A stretch of DNA of 64,000 bases from Mayfieldus sp963772265 (GTDB lineage: Bacteria; Actinomycetota; Thermoleophilia; Solirubrobacterales; 70-9). The position numbers were made by a program, and so were the translations under genes. Under the pieces are notes generated by a model. It saw nothing but the letters and a program-made list of their open reading frames with translations, ran no database searches and was not told the DNA's origin. The stretch is taken from the NCBI GenBank assembly GCA_963772265.1, contig CAVYWS010000003.1, forward strand, positions 186,001 through 250,000, read 5' to 3'. Positions 26,810 to 35,503 of the stretch are shown here, in pieces; position 1 is the first letter of the stretch; each line of letters opens with the position of its first letter.

Positions 26810-28594
26810 ATGTCAGAGACCGTAGGAGCATTCACCCTCAGGCGCCTGGCGGAGCATGGGATCGACCGCGTCTACGGCTACCCCGGCGACGGCATCAACG
26901 GCATCCTCGGCGGCTTTCATCAGCACGGCGACAAGGTGGAGTTCATCCAGACCCGGCATGAGGAGATCGCCGCATTCTGCGCCTGCGCCCACGCCAAGTA
27001 CACCGGTGAGGTGGGAGTCTGCATGGCGACCTCGGGGCCCGGAGCCGTCCACCTTCTCAACGGCCTCTACGACGCCAAGCTCGATCACCAGCCGGTGGTC
27101 GCGATCGTCGGCCAGCAGAAGACGCTTTCGCTGGGGGCCAACTACCAGCAGGAGATCGACCTGACGACGCTGTTCAAGGATGTCGCCTCCGAATACGTCC
27201 AGGTCTGCATGTCGCCGGCGCAGATCACCCAGTTGGTCGACCGCGCCGTGCAGATCGCCAAGGCGACGCGGTCGGTGACCTGCGTGATCGTCCCCGCCGA
27301 CGTCCAGGAGGAACCTTACGAGCAGCCCCCGCGCGAGCACGGCGCCGTCTTCTCCTCGCCGACCGAGCCGGCACCCTCACGGGTCATCCCCCCGGCCCGC
27401 GAGATCCGGCGGGCCGCCGAGATCCTCAATGCCGGCGAGCGGCCCGCGATCCTGATCGGCCAGGGCGCCGCGGGCGCCGCCGATGAAGTGATCGAGGTCG
27501 CCGAGCTGCTCGGCGCCGGGGTCGCCAAGGCGCTCAACGGCCGCGCCGCGCTTCCCGACGACCTGCCCTTCGTCACCGGGCCGATCGGCCTGCTCGGCTC
27601 GATTCCGAGCGACCAGATGATGCAGGGCTGCGACACGTTCCTGATGGTCGGCTCGAGCTTTCCCTACTCCGAGTGGCTGCCGGAACCCGGTCAGGCACGT
27701 GGAGTGGAGATCGACATCGACGGCCGCATGGTCGGAATCCGCTATCCGATGGAGGTCGGCCTCGTCGGCGACGCCCGCGACACCCTTGCCGAGCTGATTC
27801 CGCAGCTCGAGCGCAAGCCCGATCGCTCATGGCGCGAGGAGATCGAGTCCAACGTCGAGCGCTGGTGGGAGATACAGGCCGAGCAGGCGATGCTGGAAGC
27901 CGATCCGATCAATCCGCAGCGCGTCTTCTTCGAGCTCAACCAGCGCCTCCCCGAGCGCTGCATCCTCAGCGCCGACTCGGGCTCGGCGACGAACTGGTGG
28001 GCACGCCAACTCCGCCTGCGCAAGGGGATGAAGGCTGCGCTCTCGGGAACCCTGGCGACGATGTGCCCCGGGGTCCCCTACGCGTTCGCCGCCAAGATGG
28101 CCTACCCCGATCGCCCGGTGATCGCTGCTCTCGGCGACGGCGCGATGCAGATGCTCGGCATCAACGCCCTGATCGATATCGCCAACCGCTGGCAGCAGTG
28201 GGGCAACAAGCAGTTGGTCGTGCTGGTGCTCAACAACCGCGACCTCAACCAGGTCACCTGGGAGCAGCGGGTGATGGTCGGCGACCCCAAGCTCGAGGCC
28301 TCACAGGTGATTCCCGACTTCCCATACGCCCGCTATGCCGAGATGCTGGGCCTGCGCGGGATCCGAGTCGAGTCCCCGGACCAGGTCGGCGACGCCTGGG
28401 ACGAGGCGCTGGCCGCCGACCGGCCGGTCGTCTACGAGGCGATCACCGATCCCGAGGTCCCGCCGCTGCCACCGCACATCTCGGTCGAGCAGGCGACCTC
28501 GCTGAGCAAGGCGCTGCTGAAGGGCGATCCCGCCGCCGGCCAGATCATCCGGCAGTCGTTCAAGGCCAAGGTGAAGGAGATGGTCACGCGCTGA
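26810..28594 (+). CDS. thiamine-diphosphate enzyme, pyruvate oxidase type
   Basis: A 594-residue ThDP-dependent enzyme closest to the PoxB/YdaP group. The N-terminal domain has YGYPGDGINGILGGF, FIQTRHEEIAAF (catalytic Glu) and CMATSGPGAVHLLNGLYDAK. The middle (FAD-fold) domain contains AILIGQGAAGAADEV. The C-terminal ThDP motif is ALGDGAMQMLGINALIDIAN followed by LVLNNRD. It probably decarboxylates pyruvate oxidatively to acetate and CO2. B. subtilis YdaP is SigB-dependent, which fits the promoter seen here. Ribosome-binding site aggaaagg. The stop overlaps the next start (TGATG). Confidence 0.85.
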   Translation: MSETVGAFTLRRLAEHGIDRVYGYPGDGINGILGGFHQHGDKVEFIQTRHEEIAAFCACAHAKYTGEVGVCMATSGPGAVHLLNGLYDAKLDHQPVVAIVGQQKTLSLGANYQQEIDLTTLFKDVASEYVQVCMSPAQITQLVDRAVQIAKATRSVTCVIVPADVQEEPYEQPPREHGAVFSSPTEPAPSRVIPPAREIRRAAEILNAGERPAILIGQGAAGAADEVIEVAELLGAGVAKALNGRAALPDDLPFVTGPIGLLGSIPSDQMMQGCDTFLMVGSSFPYSEWLPEPGQARGVEIDIDGRMVGIRYPMEVGLVGDARDTLAELIPQLERKPDRSWREEIESNVERWWEIQAEQAMLEADPINPQRVFFELNQRLPERCILSADSGSATNWWARQLRLRKGMKAALSGTLATMCPGVPYAFAAKMAYPDRPVIAALGDGAMQMLGINALIDIANRWQQWGNKQLVVLVLNNRDLNQVTWEQRVMVGDPKLEASQVIPDFPYARYAEMLGLRGIRVESPDQVGDAWDEALAADRPVVYEAITDPEVPPLPPHISVEQATSLSKALLKGDPAAGQIIRQSFKAKVKEMVTR

Positions 28595-29706
28595 TGGCGG
28601 TGATCGCCCCCGCCCGCGTCGAGGTCGGGGTCGAGGACCTCGAGGTCAGCGCCTGCACCATCCCGACCGACGAGCCCGAGTCCGACGGGACGCTTGCCTG
28701 GAGCTCGACGACGATCGTCCTGGTCGAGGCGCGTGCCGGCGGCGAGTCGGGGTTCGGCTACACCTACGGCGAGACCGCCGTCGCCGAGCTGATCGGCACC
28801 AAGCTCGCCGACGTCGTGACCGGCGCCGACGCGATGTCTCCGCCGCAGGCGTGGGCGGCGATGCAGCGCCAGCTCCGCAACGCCGGCCGACCGGGAATCG
28901 GAGCGATGGCCGCCTCCGCGGTGGACGTGGCGCTCTGGGACCTGAAGGCGAAGCTGCTAGGGGTGGCGCTCGCCGATGCACTTCCACGCTTTCACGAGGC
29001 CGTGCCCGTCTACGGCAGCGGCGGCTTCACCTCCTACAGCGACGAGCGCCTTGCCGAACAGCTCTCGGGCTGGGCCCACGGCGAGCAGATACCTCGGGTG
29101 AAGATGAAGGTAGGCCGCGATCCGATGCGTGACCCCCACCGCCTGAAGGTCGCACGGGAGGCGGTCGGCGACGGGGTCGAGCTGATGGTCGACGCGAACG
29201 GTGCCTTCTCCCGCAAGCGGGCGCTCGCCTGGGCACATCGCTATGCGGCCGAGTTCGGCGTCACCTACTTCGAGGAGCCGGTCAGCTCCGAGGACACCGA
29301 GGGCCTGCGGATGCTGCGGGACGCCGGCCCCCCGGGGCTGGCGATCGCCGCCGGTGAATACGCGTGGGATCTGCCCGGCCTCGCCGAGCTCGGCGGCTGC
29401 GTCGACGTCCTGCAGGCCGACGTCACCCGCTGCGGGGGCATCACCAACCTGATCCGCGCCGACGGCATCTGCAAGTCGCTGCAGGTCCCGTTCTCCGCCC
29501 ACTGCGCTCCGGCGATCTCCGCCCACGCCTGCTGCGCGATGGAGACGCTTGTCCACCTCGAGTACTTCCACGACCACGTCCGCATCGAGAGGATGCTCTT
29601 CGACGGCACCCTCGAGCCCGAAGGCGGCCGTTTGAAGCCGGATCGCTCGCGCCCCGGCCTGGGTCTGGAGCTGAAGCGCTCCGAGGCGGAGAGGTTTCGG
29701 GCATGA
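28594..29706 (+). CDS. enolase-superfamily (MR/MLE) enzyme
   Basis: A 370-residue mandelate-racemase-like protein with a complete active site: KXK base at Lys170/Lys172 (RVKMKVG), metal ligands Asp200 (MVDANGAF), Glu227/228 (YFEEPVS) and Glu255 (AAGEYAWD), and His303 (SAHCAP). Such enzymes abstract a proton next to a carboxylate, giving acid-sugar dehydratases, racemases or lactonising enzymes; which one cannot be told. It is joined to its neighbours by TGATG and ATGA overlaps, so its product probably feeds the pyruvate or 2-hydroxyacid reactions of this operon. Confidence 0.87.
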   Translation: MAVIAPARVEVGVEDLEVSACTIPTDEPESDGTLAWSSTTIVLVEARAGGESGFGYTYGETAVAELIGTKLADVVTGADAMSPPQAWAAMQRQLRNAGRPGIGAMAASAVDVALWDLKAKLLGVALADALPRFHEAVPVYGSGGFTSYSDERLAEQLSGWAHGEQIPRVKMKVGRDPMRDPHRLKVAREAVGDGVELMVDANGAFSRKRALAWAHRYAAEFGVTYFEEPVSSEDTEGLRMLRDAGPPGLAIAAGEYAWDLPGLAELGGCVDVLQADVTRCGGITNLIRADGICKSLQVPFSAHCAPAISAHACCAMETLVHLEYFHDHVRIERMLFDGTLEPEGGRLKPDRSRPGLGLELKRSEAERFRA

Positions 29707-32700
29707 GCACCGCCGCCGGGCGAGGCCGCTGGACCCACCCGGCTGTGGCAGCCTGGCGCGAGCGCGGCGGGGGCGGCCACGAGACGTTGGCGCCGGAGGG
29801 CGTCGAGAGGATCGACCGCCGCGCTCTGGAGCGGGAGCTGCGCGACGCGGTGCGGGGCGAGGTTCGCTTCGACGCCGGCAGCAGGGCGATCTACTCGCAC
29901 GACAGCTCGAACTACCGCCAGCCTCCGATCGGGATCGTGATTCCGACCGACGCCGAGGACGTGGTCGCGGCGATCGAAGTCTGCCGCCAGCACCGGGCTC
30001 CGGTGCTGTCCCGGGGTTGCGCGACGAGCCTCTCCGGCGAGACCACCAACGTTGCGGTGGTGATCGACTTCTCGAAGCTGATGCGGGAGATCATCGAGGT
30101 CGATCCGGGCGCGGGCCGGGCCCGGGTCCAGCCGGGGGTGATCCGCGACCAGCTCTCGAATCGGACCGAGCGCGATCACAACCTCACTTTCGCCCCCGAC
30201 ACCTCGACCCATGAGTACGCGACCTTCGGGGGGATGATCGGCAACAACTCCTGCGGGATCCATTCGGTGATGGCCGGACGCACGTCCGACAACGTCGAGG
30301 AGCTGGAGGTCGTCACCTACGACGGGCTGAGGATGCGGGTCGGGCCCACCGACCCCGGGCAACTCGAGCGGATCATCGCCGGCGGCGGTCGCCGCGGCGA
30401 GATCTACCGCCGCATGAAAGGCCTGCGCGACCGCCACGCGGACCTGATCCGCCAGCGCTTCCCGGACATCCCCAGACGGGTGTCCGGCTACAACCTCGAC
30501 GAGCTCCTGCCCGAGAAGGGATTCAACGTCGCCAGAGCGATCACCGGGTCCGAGGGAACGCTGGCCGCCGTGCTCGAGGCAACCGTGCGCCTGGTCCACT
30601 CGCCCCCGGCCCGCTCCCTGCTGGTGCTCGGCTACGAGGACGTGTTCCACGCCGCTGACCACGTGACCGAGATCCTCGAGTTCGGCCCGGTCGGCCTCGA
30701 GGGCATCGATCACAGGCTGATCGAGGACATGGTGGTCAAGAAGGAGCACACCGGCGAGTTGACGATGCTTCCCGAGGGCGACGCGTTTCTGCTCGTCGAA
30801 TTCGGCGCCGACAGCAAGAGCGAGAGCGACGAACGGGCCCGGGGGTGCATGGCGAAGCTGCAGAAGGACGCCGATTCGCCCAGCATGCAGCTCTTCGACG
30901 ACCCCGAGCAGGAGAGGCGGCTGTGGGAGGTTCGCGAGGCTGGCCTCGGCGCCACCTCCTACGTTCCCGGTGAACGCGATCACTGGCCGGGCTGGGAGGA
31001 CGCCGCGGTCCCCCCGCAGCACCTCGGCGACTATCTGCGCCGCTTTCAGCGCCTGCTCGACGACCACGATTACCGAGCGGCCCTCTACGGGCACTTCGGC
31101 GACGGCTGCGTGCATTGCCGGATCAACTTCGACCTGCGCAGCGCCGGAGGGCTGCGCACCTGGCGCAGCTTCCTCGACCGGGCAGCCGACCTGGTCGTCG
31201 AGTACGGAGGATCGCTGTCGGGCGAGCACGGCGACGGGCAGCAGCGGGCCGAGCTGCTGCCGAAGATGTACGGAGAGCAGCTGGTCCAGGCCTTCCGCGA
31301 GTTCAAGGCGATCTGGGATCCGGACAACCGGATGAACCCGCACAAGGTCGTCGACCCCTATCCGATCGTCTCCAACCTCAAGCTCGGCTCCGGCTACAGC
31401 CCGCCGCAGCCCGAGACGCACTTCTCCTACCCCGAGGACGGCGGCAGCTTCGCCCACGCCGCGCTTCGCTGCGTCGGCGCCGGCAAGTGCCGCGAGACCG
31501 ACAGCGGAACCATGTGCCCGAGCTACATGGCGACCCGCGAAGAGATGCACACCACCCGCGGGCGCGCACGCATCCTCTACGAGATGCTCGAGGGCGAAAC
31601 AGTCCGCGACGGCTTTCGCTCCGATGAGGTACACGAGGCGCTCGACCTCTGCCTCTCCTGCAAGGGCTGCAAGGGCGACTGCCCGGTGAGCGTCGACATG
31701 GCGACCTACAAGGCTGAGTTCCTCTCCGGCTATTACAAGCGCCGGCTGCGGCCGCTGGCTGCCTACTCGATGGGCTTGATCATGTTTCACGCCCGCGCCG
31801 CCCAGCACGTCCCGCGCCTCGCCAATCTCCTCACCCAGACACCGGGCCTGCGCCAGCTGGTGCAGCTTGCCGCAGGACTGACGGCGAGGCGCACGTTGCC
31901 CCCCTTCGCCCCCGAGACCTTCAAGGACTGGTTCGCCGGCCGGGCCGTCGTGAATCCCAACGCCGACCCGGTCGTGCTCTTCGCCGACACCTTCAACAAC
32001 TTCCTGCACCCGGAACCGGCCAAGGCGGCGGTTGAGGTTCTCGAGGACGCCGGCCTTCGAGTCGTCGTGCCGGCTCCGGCGCTGTGCTGCGGCCGCCCGC
32101 TCTACGACTACGGGATGCTCGACACGGCGAAGCGCTTCTGGCGCCGCAACCTGGAAGCGCTGCGGCCGCAGATCCAGGCGGGGACGCCGGTGGTCGGGCT
32201 GGAGCCCAGCTGCGTGGCGGCCTTCAGGGACGAGCTGCCGAACCTGATGCCGCACGACGAGGATGCCAAGCGCCTCTCGCTGCAGACCTTGACCCTGGCC
32301 GAGTTCCTGCAGCGCCATGCCGAGGATTGGCAGCCCCCGCGCCTCGAGCGCGAGGCCCTGGTCCACGGCCACTGCCACCAGGACGCCGTGATCGGGATGA
32401 GCGCCGAGCGGGACCTGTACGAGCGGCTCGGCCTCGACTTCGAGCTGCTCGACTCGGGCTGCTGCGGACTGGCGGGCTCGTTCGGGTTCGAGCGCGGCCA
32501 CGACGAGATCTCGGTGCAGATCGGCGAGCAGCGGCTGATGCCCGCCGTACGGGAGGCACCGAAGGACGCACTGCTGATCGCCGACGGCTTCTCCTGCAAG
32601 ACCCAGATCGAGCAGCTCAGCGATCGCCGTGCCCTGCACACCGCCCAGGTGCTGAAGATGGCGCTGGTCGAAGGCGCGGGGGCGGCCGGAGCGTACCCGG

Positions 32701-32813
32701 AGAGCGGCTACCCGGACGTGGTGCTCGACGGGCGCCCTTGGCGCGCCGTTGGGGCCGCAGCGATCGGAACCGCGGCGCTGGCCGCCGGCGCGGCGCTGAT
32801 GGCACGCCGATGA
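29703..32813 (+). CDS. FAD-linked oxidase fused to Fe-S/CCG domains
   Basis: A 1036-residue fusion of the D-lactate dehydrogenase/YdiJ type. The N-terminal FAD (PCMH) domain has PVLSRGCATSLSGETTN and GGMIGNNSCGIHSV; the FAD-oxidase C domain has YGHFGDGCVHCRINFD and GEHGDGQQRAELLPKMYG. Next comes a ferredoxin-like part (CVGAGKCRETDSGTMCPSYM, CLSCKGCKGDCPVSVDMA), then two CCG repeats (CCGRPLYDYG; SGCCGLAGSFGFERG). A C-terminal hydrophobic stretch may anchor it to the membrane. It would oxidise a 2-hydroxyacid and pass electrons to the quinone pool. It overlaps both neighbours by ATGA. Confidence 0.88.
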   Translation: MSTAAGRGRWTHPAVAAWRERGGGGHETLAPEGVERIDRRALERELRDAVRGEVRFDAGSRAIYSHDSSNYRQPPIGIVIPTDAEDVVAAIEVCRQHRAPVLSRGCATSLSGETTNVAVVIDFSKLMREIIEVDPGAGRARVQPGVIRDQLSNRTERDHNLTFAPDTSTHEYATFGGMIGNNSCGIHSVMAGRTSDNVEELEVVTYDGLRMRVGPTDPGQLERIIAGGGRRGEIYRRMKGLRDRHADLIRQRFPDIPRRVSGYNLDELLPEKGFNVARAITGSEGTLAAVLEATVRLVHSPPARSLLVLGYEDVFHAADHVTEILEFGPVGLEGIDHRLIEDMVVKKEHTGELTMLPEGDAFLLVEFGADSKSESDERARGCMAKLQKDADSPSMQLFDDPEQERRLWEVREAGLGATSYVPGERDHWPGWEDAAVPPQHLGDYLRRFQRLLDDHDYRAALYGHFGDGCVHCRINFDLRSAGGLRTWRSFLDRAADLVVEYGGSLSGEHGDGQQRAELLPKMYGEQLVQAFREFKAIWDPDNRMNPHKVVDPYPIVSNLKLGSGYSPPQPETHFSYPEDGGSFAHAALRCVGAGKCRETDSGTMCPSYMATREEMHTTRGRARILYEMLEGETVRDGFRSDEVHEALDLCLSCKGCKGDCPVSVDMATYKAEFLSGYYKRRLRPLAAYSMGLIMFHARAAQHVPRLANLLTQTPGLRQLVQLAAGLTARRTLPPFAPETFKDWFAGRAVVNPNADPVVLFADTFNNFLHPEPAKAAVEVLEDAGLRVVVPAPALCCGRPLYDYGMLDTAKRFWRRNLEALRPQIQAGTPVVGLEPSCVAAFRDELPNLMPHDEDAKRLSLQTLTLAEFLQRHAEDWQPPRLEREALVHGHCHQDAVIGMSAERDLYERLGLDFELLDSGCCGLAGSFGFERGHDEISVQIGEQRLMPAVREAPKDALLIADGFSCKTQIEQLSDRRALHTAQVLKMALVEGAGAAGAYPESGYPDVVLDGRPWRAVGAAAIGTAALAAGAALMARR

Positions 32814-33007
32814 AGGAGTCATTCGCGCCGGGGCAGCCGTACCTGGCCGGGGAAACCGTCACCCCGGGCCGCTTCGCCTGCGAGCGCTGCGGGCACCAGC
32901 TCGAGGTCCCCGACCCGCGGGTCACCAACCTGCCCGTCTGTCCGCACTGCCACAACGACACCTGGGCCGGGGTTCGGAGCCTCCTCGGCATCGGCAGCCG
33001 CGCCTGA
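32810..33007 (+). CDS. small zinc-ribbon protein
   Basis: A 65-residue protein with two CXXC knuckles (FACERCGHQLEV and PVCPHCHNDTW), a classic zinc ribbon. Its start overlaps the dehydrogenase stop (ATGA), making it the fourth gene of the operon. Function unknown; it could be a regulatory or assembly factor for the Fe-S enzyme, which is speculation from position only. Confidence 0.75.
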   Translation: MKESFAPGQPYLAGETVTPGRFACERCGHQLEVPDPRVTNLPVCPHCHNDTWAGVRSLLGIGSRA

Positions 33008-33048
33008 CGGGCCGCCGCTGGCCGGCCGTGACCAACTGGATCGAGCAA

Positions 33049-33122
33049 TCGGGGCGCCCGGATTTGAACCGGGGACCTCACCGACCCGAACGGTGCGCGC
33101 TACCAGGCTGCGCCACGCCCCG
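33049..33122 (-). tRNA. tRNA-Pro(CGG)
   Basis: A 74-nt cloverleaf on the minus strand. The acceptor stem CGGGGCG pairs with CGCCCCG, followed by discriminator A. D arm GCGCAGCCTGGTAGCGC; anticodon loop TTCGGGT with anticodon CGG; T arm CCCGG-TTCAAAT-CCGGG. The 3' CCA is not encoded. A GATAAT (33131-33136, minus strand) 8 bases upstream is a plausible -10. Confidence 0.95.
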
Positions 33123-33195
33123 AGATCGCGATTATCTCAGAGGGCAGCTGCTCAACTGTCGCCGGGGCCGCGGTGCGAAAGCAGGGCAGCTGCAG

Positions 33196-33273
33196 GCTGG
33201 CCCCGGTCAGCTAGAGCACGGTGCTGGCGAACGACCCGAGCGGCCATGCGATCGCTCGGGACCCGGGGCCAGC
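33196..33273. other. long nested inverted repeat downstream of the DsbA-like gene
   Basis: GCTGGCCCCGG (33196-33206) pairs perfectly with CCGGGGCCAGC (33263-33273). Inside is a second perfect stem, CCCGAGCG (33235-33242) with CGCTCGGG (33253-33260), and a smaller AGCA/TGCT hairpin. Just outside, AGGGCAGCTGC occurs twice (33141-33151 and 33183-33193). It begins 22 bases after the stop of the DsbA-like gene; with no T tract it is not a standard terminator. It may be a 3'-UTR structure or a small RNA. The rest of the gap 33123-33295 shows nothing else. Confidence 0.5.
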
Positions 33274-33295
33274 GGTCCTGCACCTTGAGGCTCGG

Positions 33296-34021
33296 TCATC
33301 TGACCGAATCGATCGCGCGCTCGATCTTGCCCAGGCTCGGGCTGTCCTGCAGGGTCTGGGTGCCGCCGGGCCCGGTGACGATCGCCGCCGGCTCGGCGCG
33401 GATCCTGAGACCCGATGCGAGGCTCTCGTAGCTCGCGAGGCGTTTGTGGATCTTGCCGTCGGGCCCGCCCTCCTGATCGAGGTAATCGCGCCACTGCGGG
33501 ACGTCGAGCTCCGGGATCGACCCCGCCACCGCTGTGAGGAAGTCCTCGTCGACGCCGAAGCGCTTCGCTTCGTTCTGGTTGCGGAAGAACAGGTAGATGT
33601 AGGGCCAGGCGTAATCCTGGTCGGCCGCCGCCTCCGCGCCTAAGAAGCCCAGCTCCTCGGTCGAGGGGCTGAACGAGTAATGGCGGTACTCGAGCTGCAG
33701 GTCTCCGGGGCGGACCTGGTCGTCGACCAGGGTCGGGATCGTGGACAGGAACTGCTCGCGGCAGCTCGAGCACTGGAGGTCGTCGAACCACTCGACCGTG
33801 ACCGGGGCGTCGGGCGAGCCCAGCCGGTCGCCGTCGGCCCGCACGCCGCCGAAGATCTGCTGGGCGTCGTCGATGCCGTTGATCCGGACCTGGCCGCGGT
33901 CCGGCTTCTGGGTCGAGAGCTCGACGATCCCGTAAACCAGGATGAAGGCGGCGAGGGCGAGCAGGGCCAGCACCCGCCAGCGACCGCGACGGCGGCCCCG
34001 CTGGCCGACGGCTGGGCTCAT
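33296..34021 (-). CDS. membrane-anchored DsbA-like thiol-disulfide protein
   Basis: A 241-residue protein with a single N-terminal membrane helix (VLALLALAAFILVYGIVEL) and a thioredoxin-fold domain with the redox motif Cys84-Ser-Ser-Cys87 in WFDDLQCSSCREQF. The inserted helical region and the cis-Pro-like segment RAEPAAIV fit the DsbA/DSBA_2 group. It probably forms or transfers disulfides in exported proteins; the VKOR-like protein at 26 kb could re-oxidise it. Start ATG 34021 follows directly on the TAG of the upstream 88-residue gene. Confidence 0.82.
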   Translation of the reverse strand: MSPAVGQRGRRRGRWRVLALLALAAFILVYGIVELSTQKPDRGQVRINGIDDAQQIFGGVRADGDRLGSPDAPVTVEWFDDLQCSSCREQFLSTIPTLVDDQVRPGDLQLEYRHYSFSPSTEELGFLGAEAAADQDYAWPYIYLFFRNQNEAKRFGVDEDFLTAVAGSIPELDVPQWRDYLDQEGGPDGKIHKRLASYESLASGLRIRAEPAAIVTGPGGTQTLQDSPSLGKIERAIDSVR

Positions 34022-34288
34022 CTAGCCTGCGACCGCCTTGTAGTAGCGCACCGCGAGGCCGGTGAGCAGGGTGCGAAATCCCTCCTCGACGCTGATCCCC
34101 TCGCCCTCGGCATAGGCCTCCAGCCCGCGCTCCTCGATTTCGACGCTACAGCGCACGACCTCATCGACGAGGTCGGGATGCTGGTCGCTGAAGAACGCCC
34201 CCATCGAATACAGGTCGGTGTCCATCAGCGACTCGATGAACGAGTCGCGGCCACCGAGCTGCTCCGGAGTTGCCTCGGTACGCGCCAT
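34022..34288 (-). CDS. 88-residue conserved-looking hypothetical protein
   Basis: Starts at ATG 34288 (MARTEATPEQLGGRDSFIES). Predicted mostly helical and acidic, with no cysteines apart from one (VVRCSVEIEE) and no membrane segment. No family recognised. It abuts the DsbA-like gene with no spacing, so it is probably co-transcribed. The longer frame upstream is a shadow of the Nif3 gene. Confidence 0.5.
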   Translation of the reverse strand: MARTEATPEQLGGRDSFIESLMDTDLYSMGAFFSDQHPDLVDEVVRCSVEIEERGLEAYAEGEGISVEEGFRTLLTGLAVRYYKAVAG

Positions 34289-34363
34289 CGCTGAATCGTA
34301 GATTGGCCGGGCCGCGAGCATGCCGCCGACCGCCGACGGGCCACGGTCGCGTAGGTTTCGGCC

Positions 34364-35125
34364 GTGGCCTCCCGCAACGAGATCATCGCCTTCTGTGACG
34401 AGCTGCTCGACGTCGGGCGGTTCGGCGACTACGGCCCGAACGGCCTGCAGGTGCCCGGCGCGGCCGAGGTATCGGTGATGGCCAGCGGCGTGTCCGCCAA
34501 CCGCGAGTTTCTCGAGGGCGCGGTCGAGGCCGGCGCCCAGCTCGCCGTCGTCCACCACGGTCTCTTCTGGGGCGGCGACCCGCAGGCGCTCAGCGAGCAG
34601 ATGGCGGCGCGGCTGCGCGTGACCCTGGAGGCGGAGCTCTCGCTTGCCGCCTACCACCTGCCGCTCGACGCCCACCGGGAGATCGGCAACAACGCGCTGC
34701 TCTGCGAACGGCTGGGCTTCGAGGCGGACGCGACCGAGCTCGCCGTGATCGAAGGGCATCCGATCGGGATCGTCGGCCGCAGCCGCGAGGGAATGGAGCC
34801 GACCGAGCTGGTCCGCAGGGTTGCCGAGCTCTGCGGTCGCCAGCCGCTCGCCTTCGACGCGGGGCCCGACCGGGTCCACTCGATCGGCATCGTCAGCGGC
34901 GGCGGCTCCTCGGAGCTGCGGGGTGCGATCGAGCTCGGACTCGACGCTTTTTTGACCGGCGAGCCCCGCGAGCCGGTGATGGCCGAGGCCCGCGAGGGGC
35001 GGATCCACTACCTGGCGGCGGGCCACTACGCAACCGAGACGTTCGGCATCCGACGCCTCGGTGAGCTGGCCGCGGATCGCTTCGGTATCGAGCACCGATT
35101 CGTCGACGTGCCGAACCCGATCTAG
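34364..35125 (+). CDS. Nif3-like dinuclear metal-centre protein
   Basis: A 253-residue YbgI/Nif3 family protein. Metal-binding elements: His64-His65 in AVVHHGLFWGG, Asp in LPLDAHREIGNN, and His/Glu in AAGHYATETFGI. The short bacterial form lacks the inserted PII-like domain found in longer homologues. The family is thought to have GTP cyclohydrolase I type 2-like or hydrolase activity, but its role is not settled. Start GTG 34364. Confidence 0.88.
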   Translation: MASRNEIIAFCDELLDVGRFGDYGPNGLQVPGAAEVSVMASGVSANREFLEGAVEAGAQLAVVHHGLFWGGDPQALSEQMAARLRVTLEAELSLAAYHLPLDAHREIGNNALLCERLGFEADATELAVIEGHPIGIVGRSREGMEPTELVRRVAELCGRQPLAFDAGPDRVHSIGIVSGGGSSELRGAIELGLDAFLTGEPREPVMAEAREGRIHYLAAGHYATETFGIRRLGELAADRFGIEHRFVDVPNPI

Positions 35126-35129
35126 GCAT

Positions 35130-35149
35130 GCCGCAAATTCGGCTTTTTT
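35130..35149 (+). terminator. weak intrinsic terminator after the Nif3 gene
   Basis: GCCG-CAAATT-CGGC followed by six T. The stem is only 4 bp, but its position right after the stop codon and before a strong promoter is convincing. Confidence 0.5.
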
Positions 35150-35151
35150 GG

Positions 35152-35179
35152 TTGACACATCCGCAACAGTCGGTATATA
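35152..35179 (+). promoter_or_regulatory. strong housekeeping-type promoter
   Basis: A perfect TTGACA (35152-35157) followed by TATATA (35174-35179) at 16 bases; TATATC two bases later would give 18. It lies in an unusually AT-rich patch just upstream of the 59-residue gene. It is the best sigma-70-like promoter in the window. Confidence 0.75.
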
Positions 35180-35217
35180 TCCGCCCTACCAATTAGTTCG
35201 AGAGAGGGAGATTTAGA

Positions 35218-35397
35218 GTGGCCAATCACTTGACGCCCACCGAGCTCGCCGACGAGATGAACATGAAGCGGCGGGAGGTGATCGCCAAGTGCATGGAGAT
35301 GGGAGTCCCGATCTTCAACGGCCGCATCGACAAGACCCTCTTCACCTCTTCGCTACGCAGCATCACAGAGCACAAGAGCCAGGCCAGCGCCGCCTGA
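35218..35397 (+). CDS. 59-residue IF-2 N-terminal-like / HTH-like protein
   Basis: Starts at GTG 35218 behind gagagggag. Sequence features: LTPTELADEMNMKRREVIAK, then CMEMGVPIFNGRIDKTLF. The first part resembles the small helical IF2_N-type domain (helix-turn-helix-like) at the start of bacterial initiation factor 2. As a free-standing small protein its role is unknown; nucleic-acid or ribosome binding is a guess. The very strong promoter suggests high expression. Confidence 0.7.
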   Translation: MANHLTPTELADEMNMKRREVIAKCMEMGVPIFNGRIDKTLFTSSLRSITEHKSQASAA

Positions 35398-35503
35398 GCG
35401 GCGCGATCGCCCGCCCCTGGCGTCCTCCAGAGCCCTGACGTAGACTTCCCTGGCCGGGGAGCCAGTCCCCGCATTCGCAAGGCAGTCGAGAGCTAGGAGA
35501 GAC

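Noticed and set aside
29265..32822. A 1185-residue open frame on the minus strand across the FAD/Fe-S dehydrogenase
   Set aside because: It is the antisense shadow of a clearly conserved gene in GC-rich DNA, with no recognisable domain.
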